Source: Corynebacterium afermentans subsp. afermentans
GTDB taxonomy: Bacteria; Actinomycetota; Actinomycetes; Mycobacteriales; Mycobacteriaceae
Reading direction: 5' to 3'
DNA: 64,000 nucleotides
NCBI RefSeq assembly: GCF_030408355.1
Contig: NZ_CP046606.1
Coordinates: 1,922,001 to 1,986,000, forward strand
The notes under the pieces were generated by a model that worked only from the letters and a program-made list of their open reading frames with translations, made no database searches and was not told the DNA's origin. Positions 1 to 8,937 of this stretch are shown piece by piece. Position numbers and translations under genes: made by a program. Within the stretch, counting starts at the first letter, position 1, and each line of letters begins with the position of its first letter.

Positions 1-17
1 GTTACACAACGGAGCTT

Positions 18-1049
18 TTGACACGTCCCGGCGCACAGGAGCTGCGCGGCCCTTCGCTTCTCGACGCCAAGGGTGTCCCCTGGCACTACGGCAACCCCCT
101 CGTGGAGCAGCGTATTACCGAGCCGACGCTGGTGGACCGCTCCCACCGCGCCGTCGTTGCCGTCTCCGGGCCGGACGCGCCGGCGTTTTTGGACAACCTG
201 CTGTCGCAGAAGTTGGACGATGTGGCCGACGGCTTCGCCGCCTCCGCCCTGGACTTGGACACGCAGGGGCGGATCCTGCACCACGCGGACGTGGCAGTGG
301 CAGACGGTGTCTACTACTTCGATCTGCCCTCCTACGAGCGCGAATCCTTCGTGGACTTCCTGCGCAAGATGGTGTTCTGGTCCGAGGTGACCATTGAGGA
401 ACCGGACCTGGGCGTGCTGACCATCCTGGGGCCGGTGGCGGAGCCGGACCTGGGCCAAGTGGTCACCCGCCGCCTCGACGGCTGGGGCGGGATCGGCCGT
501 ACCGACATCGCGGTGCCGAAGCAGCAGATTGGCCAGGTCGCCGACCAGTTCCCGCTCGCGGGCCTGATGGCGTTTACCGCCTACCGCGTTGCCGCAGGCG
601 AGCCGGAAACGCGCGCGGACCTAGACGAAAAGTCCATCCCGCACGAGGCCCCGAGCCTGATCAACCGCGGCGAGGCCATCCGCGCCGTGCACCTAGAAAA
701 GGGGTGCTACCGCGGACAGGAAACCGTCGCCCGCGTGGAGAATCTGGGCCGCTCCCCGCGCCTGCTGGTCAAGCTGCAGCTGGACGGCTCCTCGCCGAAC
801 GAGCCCGAAATCGGCGCGGAGATCACCGCCGGTGGGCGCAAGGTGGGCAGGCTCGGCACCGTGGTGCACGATGCCGACGAGGGACCGGTCGCGCTCGCGC
901 TGGTGAAGCGTTCTGCGTTGCAGGCCCCGCTGGACATCGACGGCACGGCGGCGTCGGTGGACCAGTCGTCGTTCCCGGAGGATGAGGGTGAGCATGCGGG
1001 GCGCCGTGCCGTCGATAGGCTCAGGCGCGGACCTGAGAGCCAGCTATAA
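18..1049 (+). CDS. ygfZ: Folate-binding YgfZ/GcvT-like protein
   Basis: A 343-residue member of the aminomethyltransferase-like family that binds folate and supports iron-sulfur cluster enzyme repair or maturation in other bacteria. The family signature K-G-C-Y-x-G-Q-E is intact at residues 228-235, with Cys230. Length is near the usual 320-370. The TTG at 18 has a GGAG only 3 nt upstream, and the frame stays open to the window edge, so the true start may lie before base 1. It is followed by about 130 nt without a gene and then a DUF3073 gene. Family call is firm; start is not. Confidence 0.85.
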   Translation: MTRPGAQELRGPSLLDAKGVPWHYGNPLVEQRITEPTLVDRSHRAVVAVSGPDAPAFLDNLLSQKLDDVADGFAASALDLDTQGRILHHADVAVADGVYYFDLPSYERESFVDFLRKMVFWSEVTIEEPDLGVLTILGPVAEPDLGQVVTRRLDGWGGIGRTDIAVPKQQIGQVADQFPLAGLMAFTAYRVAAGEPETRADLDEKSIPHEAPSLINRGEAIRAVHLEKGCYRGQETVARVENLGRSPRLLVKLQLDGSSPNEPEIGAEITAGGRKVGRLGTVVHDADEGPVALALVKRSALQAPLDIDGTAASVDQSSFPEDEGEHAGRRAVDRLRRGPESQL

Positions 1050-1092
1050 GTGCTGTTCAGCCCCCCGAAGCGCATTTTTCCTGAGAGCAGGC

Positions 1093-1098
1093 TATAGT
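1093..1098 (+). promoter_or_regulatory. Possible -10 for the DUF3073 gene
   Basis: TATAGT stands about 80 nt before the ATG at 1181, which would give a short 5' leader. No convincing -35 is visible. The gap 1050-1180 holds nothing else I can support. Confidence 0.3.
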
Positions 1099-1180
1099 GT
1101 CCTACAGGAAAATATCGTAAATAAGTATGAGGCCGCCTCTTAAGAAGGCCGCCCAAGAACCACCTCAAGGGGGTCACGCC

Positions 1181-1381
1181 ATGGGCCGCGGACGCGCAAA
1201 AGCCAAGCAGACCAAGGTTGCTCGCCAGCTGAAGTACAACACTCCTGAAATGGACCTGGATTCCCTGCAGCGAGAGCTTGTAGGCCAGGCCCCGCGACGC
1301 AGCTGGGACGACGACGAGGCTGAGGTGGACGACCAGTACGCGGAGTACGCGGACTGGGACGACGAGGACGACGACCGCTAA
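1181..1381 (+). CDS. DUF3073 family protein
   Basis: A 66-residue protein starting M-G-R-G-R-A-K-A-K-Q-T-K-V-A-R, the conserved opening of the actinobacterial DUF3073 family, and ending in a strongly acidic Asp/Glu tail. The basic head and acidic tail suggest nucleic-acid or ribosome contact, but no function is established. The ATG at 1181 was chosen over an upstream start at 1127 because AAGGGGG lies 7 nt before it and because family members begin there. It converges on purM across a bidirectional terminator. Confidence 0.85.
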   Translation: MGRGRAKAKQTKVARQLKYNTPEMDLDSLQRELVGQAPRRSWDDDEAEVDDQYAEYADWDDEDDDR

Positions 1382-1399
1382 CGTCCACAGCCTCGATGT

Positions 1400-1425
1400 A
1401 AAAGCACCCCTCGCGGGGTGCTTTT
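1400..1425. terminator. Bidirectional intrinsic terminator
   Basis: An 11-bp stem (AAAAGCACCCC paired with GGGGTGCTTTT) around a TCGC loop, with A-tract and T-tract on either side. It can serve both the DUF3073 gene (+) and purM (-), whose 3' ends face each other here. Confidence 0.85.
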
Positions 1426-1433
1426 CCTTTTGC

Positions 1434-2501
1434 CTAGTACTGCGGGTGCGAACCGGTCAGCACGGCCCGGGCAGTGTCGCCCTCGTCCGCGGCACGGACC
1501 TCGCCTAGGTCCCACGCGTCGATGTGGCGCGCGGCCAGGATCGCCAGGGCGCGGTCCCGGTCCTCCGGGCTGACCACGGCGACCATGCCGACGCCCATGT
1601 TGAACGTCTTTTCCATCTCCTCGTCCGGCACCTGGCCGACTGATTTGATGGTGCGGAAGATCGGGCCCGGAGTCCAGGTGGTGCGGCGCATGTCCGCCAC
1701 CAGGCCCTCGGGGATGATGCGCTCCATGTTGCCGGCCAGGCCGCCGCCGGTGACGTGGCAGAAGGTGCGTACGTCGCACTCCGCGGCCAGTGCCAGGCAG
1801 TCCAGGGCGTAGATGCGGGTCGGCTCCAAAAGCTCCTCGCCGAGGGTGCGGTCCAGCTCCTCTATCTCCGCGTCCAGCGGCAGCCCGGCGCGCTCCAGCA
1901 GCACGTGGCGGGCCAGGGAGTAGCCGTTGGAGTGCAGGCCGGAGGACGCCATCGCGATGATGGCGTCGCCCTCGCGGACCTTGTCCGGGCCGAGCAGCTC
2001 GGAAGCCTCGACGACGCCGACGGCGGTTGCGGAGACGTCGTACTCGTCCGGGTCCATCACGCCCGGGTGCTCAGCGGTCTCGCCGCCGAGCAGGGCGCAG
2101 CCGGCCTGGACGCAGCCCTCGGCGATGCCGGAGACGATCTCGGCGACCTTCTCGGGCACGACCTTGCCGATGGCGATGTAGTCCTGCAGAAACAGCGGCT
2201 CGGCGCCGCAGACGACCAGGTCGTCCACGCACATGGCCACCAGGTCGATGCCGATGGTGTCGTGCTTGTCCATCGCCTGCGCCACAGCGAGCTTTGTGCC
2301 CACGCCGTCGGAGCCTGCCGCCAGCAGCGGCTCTTTGTACTTGCCCAGCGCGAACAGGCCGGCGAACCCGCCCAGGCCGCCGCGGACCTCCGGGCGGGTG
2401 GCGCGCTTGGCGTGCGGGGCGAAAAGCTCCACGGCCTTGTCGCCGGCCTCGATGGACACGCCGGCGGCTTCGTAGGACACGGGTTGCTGTTCAGTACTCA
2501 T
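1434..2501 (-). CDS. purM: Phosphoribosylformylglycinamidine cyclo-ligase (AIR synthetase)
   Basis: A 355-residue enzyme that closes FGAM to AIR with ATP, step five of purine synthesis. The N-terminal A-G-V-S-I-E-A-G-D-K segment and the G-V-G-T-K ATP-site region around residues 65-70 are typical, as is the length. The ATG abuts the stop codon of purF with no spacing, so the two are cotranscribed and probably translationally coupled. It ends at the bidirectional terminator at 1400-1425. Confidence 0.96.
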   Translation of the reverse strand: MSTEQQPVSYEAAGVSIEAGDKAVELFAPHAKRATRPEVRGGLGGFAGLFALGKYKEPLLAAGSDGVGTKLAVAQAMDKHDTIGIDLVAMCVDDLVVCGAEPLFLQDYIAIGKVVPEKVAEIVSGIAEGCVQAGCALLGGETAEHPGVMDPDEYDVSATAVGVVEASELLGPDKVREGDAIIAMASSGLHSNGYSLARHVLLERAGLPLDAEIEELDRTLGEELLEPTRIYALDCLALAAECDVRTFCHVTGGGLAGNMERIIPEGLVADMRRTTWTPGPIFRTIKSVGQVPDEEMEKTFNMGVGMVAVVSPEDRDRALAILAARHIDAWDLGEVRAADEGDTARAVLTGSHPQY

Positions 2502-4019
2502 TTAGGCTTCTGCACCTTTCTGGATGCGTCGGACAAGGTCGGCGTTGGGGTTGCCCTCCGGCAGACCCAGCGGGTAGTGGCCGGTGAAGCAGGCCGCGCA
2601 GAGGTTTTCCTTGGGCTGGTTCGAGGCGGCGATCATGTCGTCGATAGGCACGAATGCTAGTGAATCCGCCCCCACCATCGTGCGGATGGACTCGGCGATC
2701 GCCTCCTCCGAATCCGTGCGGCCGTGGTTGGCAATCAGCTCGCCGGGGCTGGCGAAGTCGATGCCGTAGAAGCACGGCCACTTCACCGGCGGCGAGGCGA
2801 TGCGCACGTGCACCTCCGCCGCGCCCGCCTCCCGCAGCATGCGGATGAGTTTGCGCTGCGTGTTGCCGCGCACGATGGAATCGTCCACCACCACGAGCTT
2901 TTTGCCCTCGATGACTTCGCGCACCGGGTTGAGCTTCAAACGCAGGCCCAGCTGGCGCAGGGTGTCGGAGGGCTGGATGAACGTGCGGCCCACGTAGGCG
3001 TTTTTCATCATGCCCTGTTTGAACGGGATGCCGGATGCCTCCGCGTAGCCGATCGCCGCAGGGGTGCCGGATTCCGGCACGGGCATGACCAGGTCCGCCT
3101 CCACGGGGCTGACCTTGGACAGGCGGCGGCCGATCTCGATGCGGGACGCGTTGACGGACTGGCCGTCGATGACGGAATCGGGGCGCGCCACGTAGACGTA
3201 CTCGAACACACAGTGCGCCTTCGGAGTTTCGGCGAAGCGCTCGGAGTGCACGCCGGTCTCGTCGATGGCGACCATCTCGCCCGGCTCAATGTCGCGGACG
3301 AAGGAGGCGCCGACGATGTCCAACGCGCAGGTCTCGGAGGCAACCACCCAGCCGCCGTCGAGGCGGCCCAGCGACAGCGGTCGGACGCCGTGCGGGTCGC
3401 GCGCGGCGTAAAGCGTGTGGCCGTCTGTGACCATGAAACAGAATGCACCCTTGACGCGGGGCAGGAGTTCACGTGCGGCGTCGAGAAGCGTCTTGCCCTC
3501 GGTGACCAGATCGGCCAGCAACGCCGAAACCACCGCGGTGTCCGAGGACGAGCCCTGGCCATTTACCCCGGTAGGAGAAATGAGCTTCTTCTCAATCGCC
3601 TCGTTCTGCAGCTCCAGGTAGTTGACCAAGTTGCCGTTGTGCGCCAGCGCGATGTCCGTGCCGTTGGGCGAGGTGCGGAACATCGGCTGGACGTTCTCCC
3701 ACGAGTTGCCCCCGGCCGTGGAGTAGCGGGTGTGACCGATGGCCACGTCGCCCTGCAGTGCTTCCAGCGCGGGTTCGTCGAAGACCTGGCTGACCAGACC
3801 GGTGTCCTTGAACACGACCAGCTTGTCCGGGTCTCCCACCGCGATGCCGGCGCCTTCCTGGCCGCGGTGCTGCAACGCGAACAAGCCGAAGTAGCTCAGC
3901 TTGGCCACGTCCTCGCCCGGCGCCCAGACGCCGAACACGCCGCACTCGTCGCGCGGGGTGTCGCTGTCGATATCGAAGTCCTGACTTGGTTTAGGGCTCT
4001 CCGTAAACACGCCCCTCAC
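2502..4019 (-). CDS. purF: Amidophosphoribosyltransferase
   Basis: A 505-residue enzyme for the first committed step of purine synthesis (PRPP + glutamine to phosphoribosylamine). A 25-residue propeptide precedes the nucleophile Cys26 in D-E-C-G-V-F-G, so N-terminal processing is expected. The PRPP loop reads V-V-V-D-D-S-I-V-R-G. Cysteines in KAHC-VFE, WPC-FYG and LCAAC match the four 4Fe-4S ligands of the Bacillus-type enzyme, so this should be an oxygen-sensitive iron-sulfur form. It lies between the SCP-like gene (15-nt gap) and purM (no gap). Confidence 0.97.
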   Translation of the reverse strand: MRGVFTESPKPSQDFDIDSDTPRDECGVFGVWAPGEDVAKLSYFGLFALQHRGQEGAGIAVGDPDKLVVFKDTGLVSQVFDEPALEALQGDVAIGHTRYSTAGGNSWENVQPMFRTSPNGTDIALAHNGNLVNYLELQNEAIEKKLISPTGVNGQGSSSDTAVVSALLADLVTEGKTLLDAARELLPRVKGAFCFMVTDGHTLYAARDPHGVRPLSLGRLDGGWVVASETCALDIVGASFVRDIEPGEMVAIDETGVHSERFAETPKAHCVFEYVYVARPDSVIDGQSVNASRIEIGRRLSKVSPVEADLVMPVPESGTPAAIGYAEASGIPFKQGMMKNAYVGRTFIQPSDTLRQLGLRLKLNPVREVIEGKKLVVVDDSIVRGNTQRKLIRMLREAGAAEVHVRIASPPVKWPCFYGIDFASPGELIANHGRTDSEEAIAESIRTMVGADSLAFVPIDDMIAASNQPKENLCAACFTGHYPLGLPEGNPNADLVRRIQKGAEA

Positions 4020-4034
4020 TGTATCCGAGTCCGC

Positions 4035-4415
4035 CTAGCGCAGCGCAATCACGGGAAGGCCGGCGGCGATTTCTGCGGCGCGGGAACCGGAGGCGTCGAT
4101 AGTCCCCCGCTCGAGCTCCTCGCCGAAGGTGGTCAGCCCAGTAGCCAGCCGCAGCCACGTCTCCGGTTTCATCTCCACCACGTTCGGCGGGGTGCCGCGC
4201 GTGTGCCGCGGCCCCTCGACGCACTGCACCGCCACAAACGGCGGCACGCGCAACTCCACCGAGTGGCCCGGGAGCTCCTCGGCGAGGGTACGCGCGGTGC
4301 GCCGGCAAGCATTCGCAAGCTCGCTTCTCGACGGCTCCGCTTCCCCACCTTCCAACCACTCAGCCACCTGCTGGATCGCCTCACGTGTCAGCGCCGGGTC
4401 TTGTTTCTGCACCAT
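4035..4415 (-). CDS. SCP-2-like (sterol carrier family) protein upstream of purF
   Basis: A 126-residue protein ending in the P-P-N-V-V-E-M ... T-W-L-R-L-A-T-G segment of the bacterial sterol-carrier-like family. M. tuberculosis has a similar small conserved gene (Rv0807) next to purF, so the neighbourhood is conserved. Role is unknown; the family resembles lipid or thiol-binding SCP folds. I chose the ATG at 4415 because a -10 hexamer sits 8 nt upstream and no Shine-Dalgarno is present; an upstream extension to 4532 would run through that promoter and into the divergent gene. Confidence 0.75.
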   Translation of the reverse strand: MVQKQDPALTREAIQQVAEWLEGGEAEPSRSELANACRRTARTLAEELPGHSVELRVPPFVAVQCVEGPRHTRGTPPNVVEMKPETWLRLATGLTTFGEELERGTIDASGSRAAEIAAGLPVIALR

Positions 4416-4423
4416 GACACACC

Positions 4424-4429
4424 ATATTA
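4424..4429 (-). promoter_or_regulatory. -10 box, leaderless start of the SCP-like gene-purF-purM operon
   Basis: TAATAT on the minus strand ends 8 nt before the ATG at 4415, which would make transcription start at or next to the start codon. Confidence 0.45.
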
Positions 4430-4439
4430 AGGTGGCCCC

Positions 4440-5447
4440 ATGTCGAATACCCGCGTCGCCGCCGAGCGCTCCCCGTCCGTGACCCTGCGATTCATGGCCT
4501 CCCCCACCGACGTGCTGCACCACGGCGCCCAAGGTGTCTCCGGCGGCCGCGTGCTGGAGTGGATCGATAAGGCCGCCTACGCCTGCGCCGCACAGTGGTC
4601 AGCCACTTACTGCGTCACCGCATACGTGGGGCACATCCACTTCACCCGCCCGATCCCCTCGGGCCACATCGTGGAGGTGCGCTCCCGCATCGCCATGACC
4701 GGGCGGTCATCCATGCACATTGTCAACGAGGTGCTCTCCGCCGACCCCCGCGAGGGCGTGTTCACCCGCGCCTGCGACTGCCTCGTGGTCTTCGTGGCCA
4801 AGGACCCCGGCACCGGCAAGTCCATGGCGGTGCCCACTTTCGTGCCCACCAACGACGAGGAGCGCCGCGTCGCCGATGCCGCGAAGTCCCGCATCGGGCT
4901 GCGCCAGGCCATCGAGTCGGAGATGGAGGCGCAGACCTACACCGACGACTCCACCGCCCCGCGCATCGTGCACCGCTTCATGGCCAAACCCACCGACGTG
5001 AACTGGGGCGGCAACGTCCACGGCGGCACCGCCATGGAATGGATCGACGAGGCCGGCCTGGCCTGCACCATGGAGTGGTCCGGCGAGCGCACCGTGGCGG
5101 TCTACGCCGGCGGCATCCGCTTCTACCACCCCGTGCACATCGGCGACCTGATCGAGGTGGATGCACGCATAACCCGCACCGACTCGCGCTCCATCCACAC
5201 CTCGGTGCACCTGCGCGCCGGCGACCCGCGCGGCGGGCGCGAAAACCTGAAGGACGCCATCCACGCCACGTTCACCTACATCGGCATCGACATCGACGGC
5301 AACCCCCTGCCGGCGCGCCACTTCACGCCGGTGACCGAGGAGGACAAGCGGCTGTGGGAGCACACGCAGACGCTCAAGGATCTGCGCGGGCAGTACGAGC
5401 CGGTACCGCTGGTCAAGCCGCTGCCGCCGGCGCAGCGCACGTCCTAA
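4440..5447 (+). CDS. Double-hotdog acyl-CoA thioesterase
   Basis: A 335-residue protein with two tandem hotdog domains (roughly residues 15-140 and 175-300). Each has the G-G-x-x-x-E-W-I-D helix typical of acyl-CoA hydrolases, with the acidic residue of W-I-D as likely catalytic. It should cleave acyl-CoA to free acid and CoA; chain-length preference cannot be read from sequence. AAGGTGG 4-5 nt before the ATG is a good ribosome site. It is divergent from the SCP-like/purF operon and convergent with purL across a long inverted repeat. Confidence 0.85.
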   Translation: MSNTRVAAERSPSVTLRFMASPTDVLHHGAQGVSGGRVLEWIDKAAYACAAQWSATYCVTAYVGHIHFTRPIPSGHIVEVRSRIAMTGRSSMHIVNEVLSADPREGVFTRACDCLVVFVAKDPGTGKSMAVPTFVPTNDEERRVADAAKSRIGLRQAIESEMEAQTYTDDSTAPRIVHRFMAKPTDVNWGGNVHGGTAMEWIDEAGLACTMEWSGERTVAVYAGGIRFYHPVHIGDLIEVDARITRTDSRSIHTSVHLRAGDPRGGRENLKDAIHATFTYIGIDIDGNPLPARHFTPVTEEDKRLWEHTQTLKDLRGQYEPVPLVKPLPPAQRTS

Positions 5448-5466
5448 GTTTTCCGCACCCGTATAA

Positions 5467-5510
5467 GCGTTTGGGGAATGTGGCAAATAATTGCCACATT
5501 CCCCAAACGC
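5467..5510. terminator. Perfect 20-bp inverted repeat between convergent genes
   Basis: Arms 5467-5486 and 5491-5510 are perfectly complementary around an ATAA loop. It separates the thioesterase (+) and purL (-), so a two-way terminator or RNA-processing stem is likely. There is no T-tract on either side, unlike the terminator at 1400-1425. Confidence 0.6.
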
Positions 5511-5534
5511 GTTATTGGTGGTCGCGCTGAACCG

Positions 5535-7811
5535 TTAGACCGCCGCGTTCGGCGCCGTTGCGGCCGCGAAGTGCGACGGCATGGTCGCAGCCCACGCACC
5601 GGCGAGCTCCAGCATCTGGACCTCCTCGCCAGCGACGCGCAGCACGCCGTCGTTGGTGGTCTCGCCCAGCACAGCGACCGGTATGCCCGCCGACGTCGCG
5701 CGCTCCACGGCGGCCTCTGCACGGTCGCTGGTCACGGCGACCAGGACGCGGGAGGCGGACTCGGAGAACAGCGCGGTGAACGCGTCCGCGTGCACGCCCT
5801 CCAGGTTCACCTCCGCGCCCTTGTCGGAGCCGAGCAGCAGCTCGAACACCGCCTGGGACAGGCCGCCCTCGGACAGGTCGTGCGCGGCCGCGATGCCGGC
5901 GGCGTTACCGGCGAAGAACTCCGCCAGGCGCGCCTCGTTAGCCAGGTCCACCTGCGGCGGCAGGCCGGCCAGGCCCGCGCCGGAGATGTCCTGCCACACG
6001 GAGCCGCCGAACTCGTCCTTGGTCTCGCCCAGCAGAATCAGGGTGTACTGCTCGTCCGCGGACGGCAGCGCGTGCGGGATGGCCTTCTCCACGTCCTCCA
6101 TCACGCCGAGCACGCCGACCACGGGGGTGGGCAGGATCGGCGTCTCGCCGGTCTGGTTGTAGAAGGACACGTTGCCGCCGGAGACTGGGATGGCCAGCTC
6201 AGCGGAGCCGTCGGCAAGCCCGTGCACCGCCTCGCGGAACTGCCACATCACATCGGGGTTCTCCGGGGAGCCGAAGTTGAGGCAGTTGGTCACCGCAACC
6301 GGTGTGGCGCCGGTGACCGCGACGTTGCGGTACGCCTCCGCCAGCGCGAGGCGCGCGCCCATGTTCGGGTCGAGGTAGGTGTAGCGGCCGGACGCATCAG
6401 CGGAGACGGCAACGCCGCGGTTGGTTTCCTCGTTGATGCGCAGCACGCCGGAGTTGGCGTACTTGGCCTGCACGGTGTTGCCGCGCACGTAGCGGTCGTA
6501 CTGCTCCGTGATGAAGTCGCGCGAGCACAGCGCGGGCGATGCGACCATCTTCAGCCATGCGTCCTTGATGTCGCTTTGCTTCTCGACGTCCGCTGCGGCC
6601 TGCACACCGTCCTGCCAGTCCGGGCGCGCGTAGGGGCGCTCGTAGACCGGCCCCTCGTCGATGGTTGACGGCGGGGCGTCCACCACGAGCTCGCCGTTGT
6701 GGAACACCTGGAGGCGATCCTCGTCCGAGGTGACCTCGCCGATGACGGATGCGAGCACGTCCCACTTGGCGCAGATCTCCATGAACTTATCGACGTCCTC
6801 CGGCGCCACAACCGCACACATGCGCTCCTGCGACTCGGAGGCGAGAATCTCCGCGGCGGACATGTTCTCCGCGCGCAACGGGACATTGTCCAGGTTGACC
6901 GTCATGCCGCCGTCGCCGGACGCCGCGAGCTCGGAGGTGGCGCAGGACAGGCCGCCGCCGCCTAGGTCCTGGATGCCCTCGACCACGTCGGCGGCGTAGA
7001 GCTCGAGGCAGCACTCGATGAGGACCTTCTCCGCGAACGGGTCGCCTACCTGCACTGCCGGCAACTTGCGCTCCTCGCCCTCCTCGAAGGTGGCGGAGCC
7101 CAGCACGGACACGCCGCCGATACCGTCGAGGCCGGTGCGGGAGCCGAACAGGATGACCTTGTTGCCGGTGCCGGAGGCGAACGCCAGGTGGAGGTCATCC
7201 ACCTTCAGCGTGCCCACGCACAGCGCGTTGACCAGTGTGTTGCCGGCGTACGCCGGGTCAAAGACGGTCTCGCCTCCGATGTTGGGCAGGCCCAGGCAGT
7301 TGCCGTAGCCGCCGATGCCGTGGACCACACCCGGCAGGACGCGCTTGGTGTCGTCGGCGTCGATGGCGCCGAAGCGCAGCTGGTCCATCACTGCGATCGG
7401 GCGGGCACCCATGGCCATGATGTCGCGGACGATGCCGCCGACGCCGGTGGCCGCGCCCTGGTACGGCTCCACGAAGGAGGGGTGGTTGTGGCTTTCCACG
7501 CGGAAGGTCACCGCGTCGCCGCCGCCGATGTCCACCACGCCGGCGTTCTCGCCGATACCGGCGAGGATCTTCGAAGCCATCTCCTCGGTCATGGTCTGGC
7601 CGAAGTAGCGCAGGTGCGTCTTGGAGGACTTGTAGGAGCAGTGCTCGGACCACATCACGGAGTACAGCGTCAGCTCCGCGTCGGTAGGCCTGCGGCCCAG
7701 AATCGCCTTGATCTTTTCGTACTCGTCGTCCTTCAGGCCCAGCTCGGCGTACGGCTGCTCAAGCTCCGGGGTGTCGAAGGCGTTGTCGACGGTGTCGTTG
7801 TGCACGGTCAT
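5535..7811 (-). CDS. purL: Phosphoribosylformylglycinamidine synthase subunit PurL
   Basis: A 758-residue small-type PurL that turns FGAR into FGAM with ATP. This type works with separate PurQ (glutaminase) and PurS (bridging) subunits, both encoded immediately upstream, so the three form one complex. The early [10 protein letters not shown] and D-I-G-G-G-D-A motifs and the G-G-G-G-L-S-C-A segment are typical. It starts 7 nt after purQ and is last in the purS-purQ-purL operon. Confidence 0.97.
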   Translation of the reverse strand: MTVHNDTVDNAFDTPELEQPYAELGLKDDEYEKIKAILGRRPTDAELTLYSVMWSEHCSYKSSKTHLRYFGQTMTEEMASKILAGIGENAGVVDIGGGDAVTFRVESHNHPSFVEPYQGAATGVGGIVRDIMAMGARPIAVMDQLRFGAIDADDTKRVLPGVVHGIGGYGNCLGLPNIGGETVFDPAYAGNTLVNALCVGTLKVDDLHLAFASGTGNKVILFGSRTGLDGIGGVSVLGSATFEEGEERKLPAVQVGDPFAEKVLIECCLELYAADVVEGIQDLGGGGLSCATSELAASGDGGMTVNLDNVPLRAENMSAAEILASESQERMCAVVAPEDVDKFMEICAKWDVLASVIGEVTSDEDRLQVFHNGELVVDAPPSTIDEGPVYERPYARPDWQDGVQAAADVEKQSDIKDAWLKMVASPALCSRDFITEQYDRYVRGNTVQAKYANSGVLRINEETNRGVAVSADASGRYTYLDPNMGARLALAEAYRNVAVTGATPVAVTNCLNFGSPENPDVMWQFREAVHGLADGSAELAIPVSGGNVSFYNQTGETPILPTPVVGVLGVMEDVEKAIPHALPSADEQYTLILLGETKDEFGGSVWQDISGAGLAGLPPQVDLANEARLAEFFAGNAAGIAAAHDLSEGGLSQAVFELLLGSDKGAEVNLEGVHADAFTALFSESASRVLVAVTSDRAEAAVERATSAGIPVAVLGETTNDGVLRVAGEEVQMLELAGAWAATMPSHFAAATAPNAAV

Positions 7812-7818
7812 TTCGGGT

Positions 7819-8493
7819 CTACGCTCCGATCTTCGAAATCGCGTCGATGGCGGAAGTGAACAGGCCGAGACCGTCCGTGGACGGGCCGGTCAGCGTCTCA
7901 ATGGCGTGCTCCGGGTGCGGCATGAGACCCACCACGCGGCCGGTCTCGTTGGTCACGCCGGCGATGCCGTTGATGGAGCCGTTGAAGTTGTCCGAGTAGC
8001 GGAACACCACACGGCCCTCCTTCTCCAGCGCCTCAATGGTCTCCGGAGCGGCCTGAAAACGGCCCTCGCCGTGCTTGGCGGGGACGTAGATACGCTCGCC
8101 CAGCTGGCTGGTCCAGGCGGTTTCGGTGTTTTCCACCTCGAGGTAGGTGTCCACGCAGTGGAAGTTCAGGCCCTGGTTGCGGGTCAGCGCGCCCGGCAGC
8201 AGGCCAGTCTCGGTGAGGATCTGGAAGCCGTTGCAAATGCCGAGCACAGGCATCCCCTTCTTCGCAGCCTCCACGACGGCGCCCATCATCGGCGCCTGCG
8301 CGGCGATCGCGCCCGAACGCAAGTAATCGCCGTAGGAGAAGCCACCCGGGACAACAACCGCATCCACGCCGGTGAGGTCATTGTCCGCGTGCCACAGCTG
8401 GCGCGGTTCGGCACCGGCGAGGCGGACGGCGCGCAGCGCGTCAACGTCGTCAAGCGTGCCTGGGAAAGTAATGACTCCGATAGTTGCGCTCAT
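7819..8493 (-). CDS. purQ: FGAM synthase glutaminase subunit PurQ
   Basis: A 224-residue class I glutamine amidotransferase that supplies ammonia to PurL. The nucleophile lies in L-G-I-C-N-G-F-Q, and M-P-H-P-E-H near the C-terminus holds the His and Glu of the triad. The ATG overlaps the purS stop (ATGA), so translation is coupled. Length is normal. Confidence 0.97.
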   Translation of the reverse strand: MSATIGVITFPGTLDDVDALRAVRLAGAEPRQLWHADNDLTGVDAVVVPGGFSYGDYLRSGAIAAQAPMMGAVVEAAKKGMPVLGICNGFQILTETGLLPGALTRNQGLNFHCVDTYLEVENTETAWTSQLGERIYVPAKHGEGRFQAAPETIEALEKEGRVVFRYSDNFNGSINGIAGVTNETGRVVGLMPHPEHAIETLTGPSTDGLGLFTSAIDAISKIGA

Positions 8494-8720
8494 CGCACAA
8501 CCTCGAAGTCCTCGATAACGGTGTTAGTCAGCAGCGTTTCAGCCATGCGCTGCAGCTCGGCGTCGGAGACGGAATCATCCACCTCAATTTCAAAGCGCTT
8601 GCCCTGGCGGACGTCGGTCACCCCCTCGACTCCGATCCGGCCCAGTGCGCGGAGCACCGCCTGACCCTGCGGATCAAGAATTTCGGCCTTGGGCATGACA
8701 TTAACGACGACTCGTGCCAT
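8490..8720 (-). CDS. purS: FGAM synthase subunit PurS
   Basis: A 76-residue protein opening [19 protein letters not shown], the PurS signature. PurS bridges PurL and PurQ in the ammonia-channelling complex. It is first in the operon and overlaps purQ by 4 nt. AAGGA lies about 7 nt before the ATG. Confidence 0.95.
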   Translation of the reverse strand: MARVVVNVMPKAEILDPQGQAVLRALGRIGVEGVTDVRQGKRFEIEVDDSVSDAELQRMAETLLTNTVIEDFEVVR

Positions 8721-8771
8721 GAGAATCCTTCACGTTTCGGGAGGTTGATCGACCTTTGCGGTACGCGCGTC

Positions 8772-8777
8772 AGTATA
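8772..8777 (-). promoter_or_regulatory. -10 box of the purS-purQ-purL operon
   Basis: TATACT on the minus strand lies about 50 nt before the purS ATG, giving a leadered mRNA with its own ribosome site. No clear -35 is visible. The rest of 8721-8937 shows no gene. Confidence 0.45.
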
Positions 8778-8937
8778 TCGGACGCCCCGACACGGCCCGA
8801 AACCCTAGCTGACCGGCACAAAATGAACGACCGGTAAATTCTTAGAAAATCCTGCCATCTCGCCGAGCGCAATCTGAGAAGGACAGTTAGTTTGTTTTTG
8901 CTATCAACCGTCTTTCTTCAGTTCCCGAGAGGTTTCC

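Noticed and set aside
2724..4430. A 568-codon open frame on the plus strand opposite purF
   Set aside because: It is antisense to a complete purF with all motifs. High-GC genes routinely leave such frames open; there is no ribosome site or recognisable domain.
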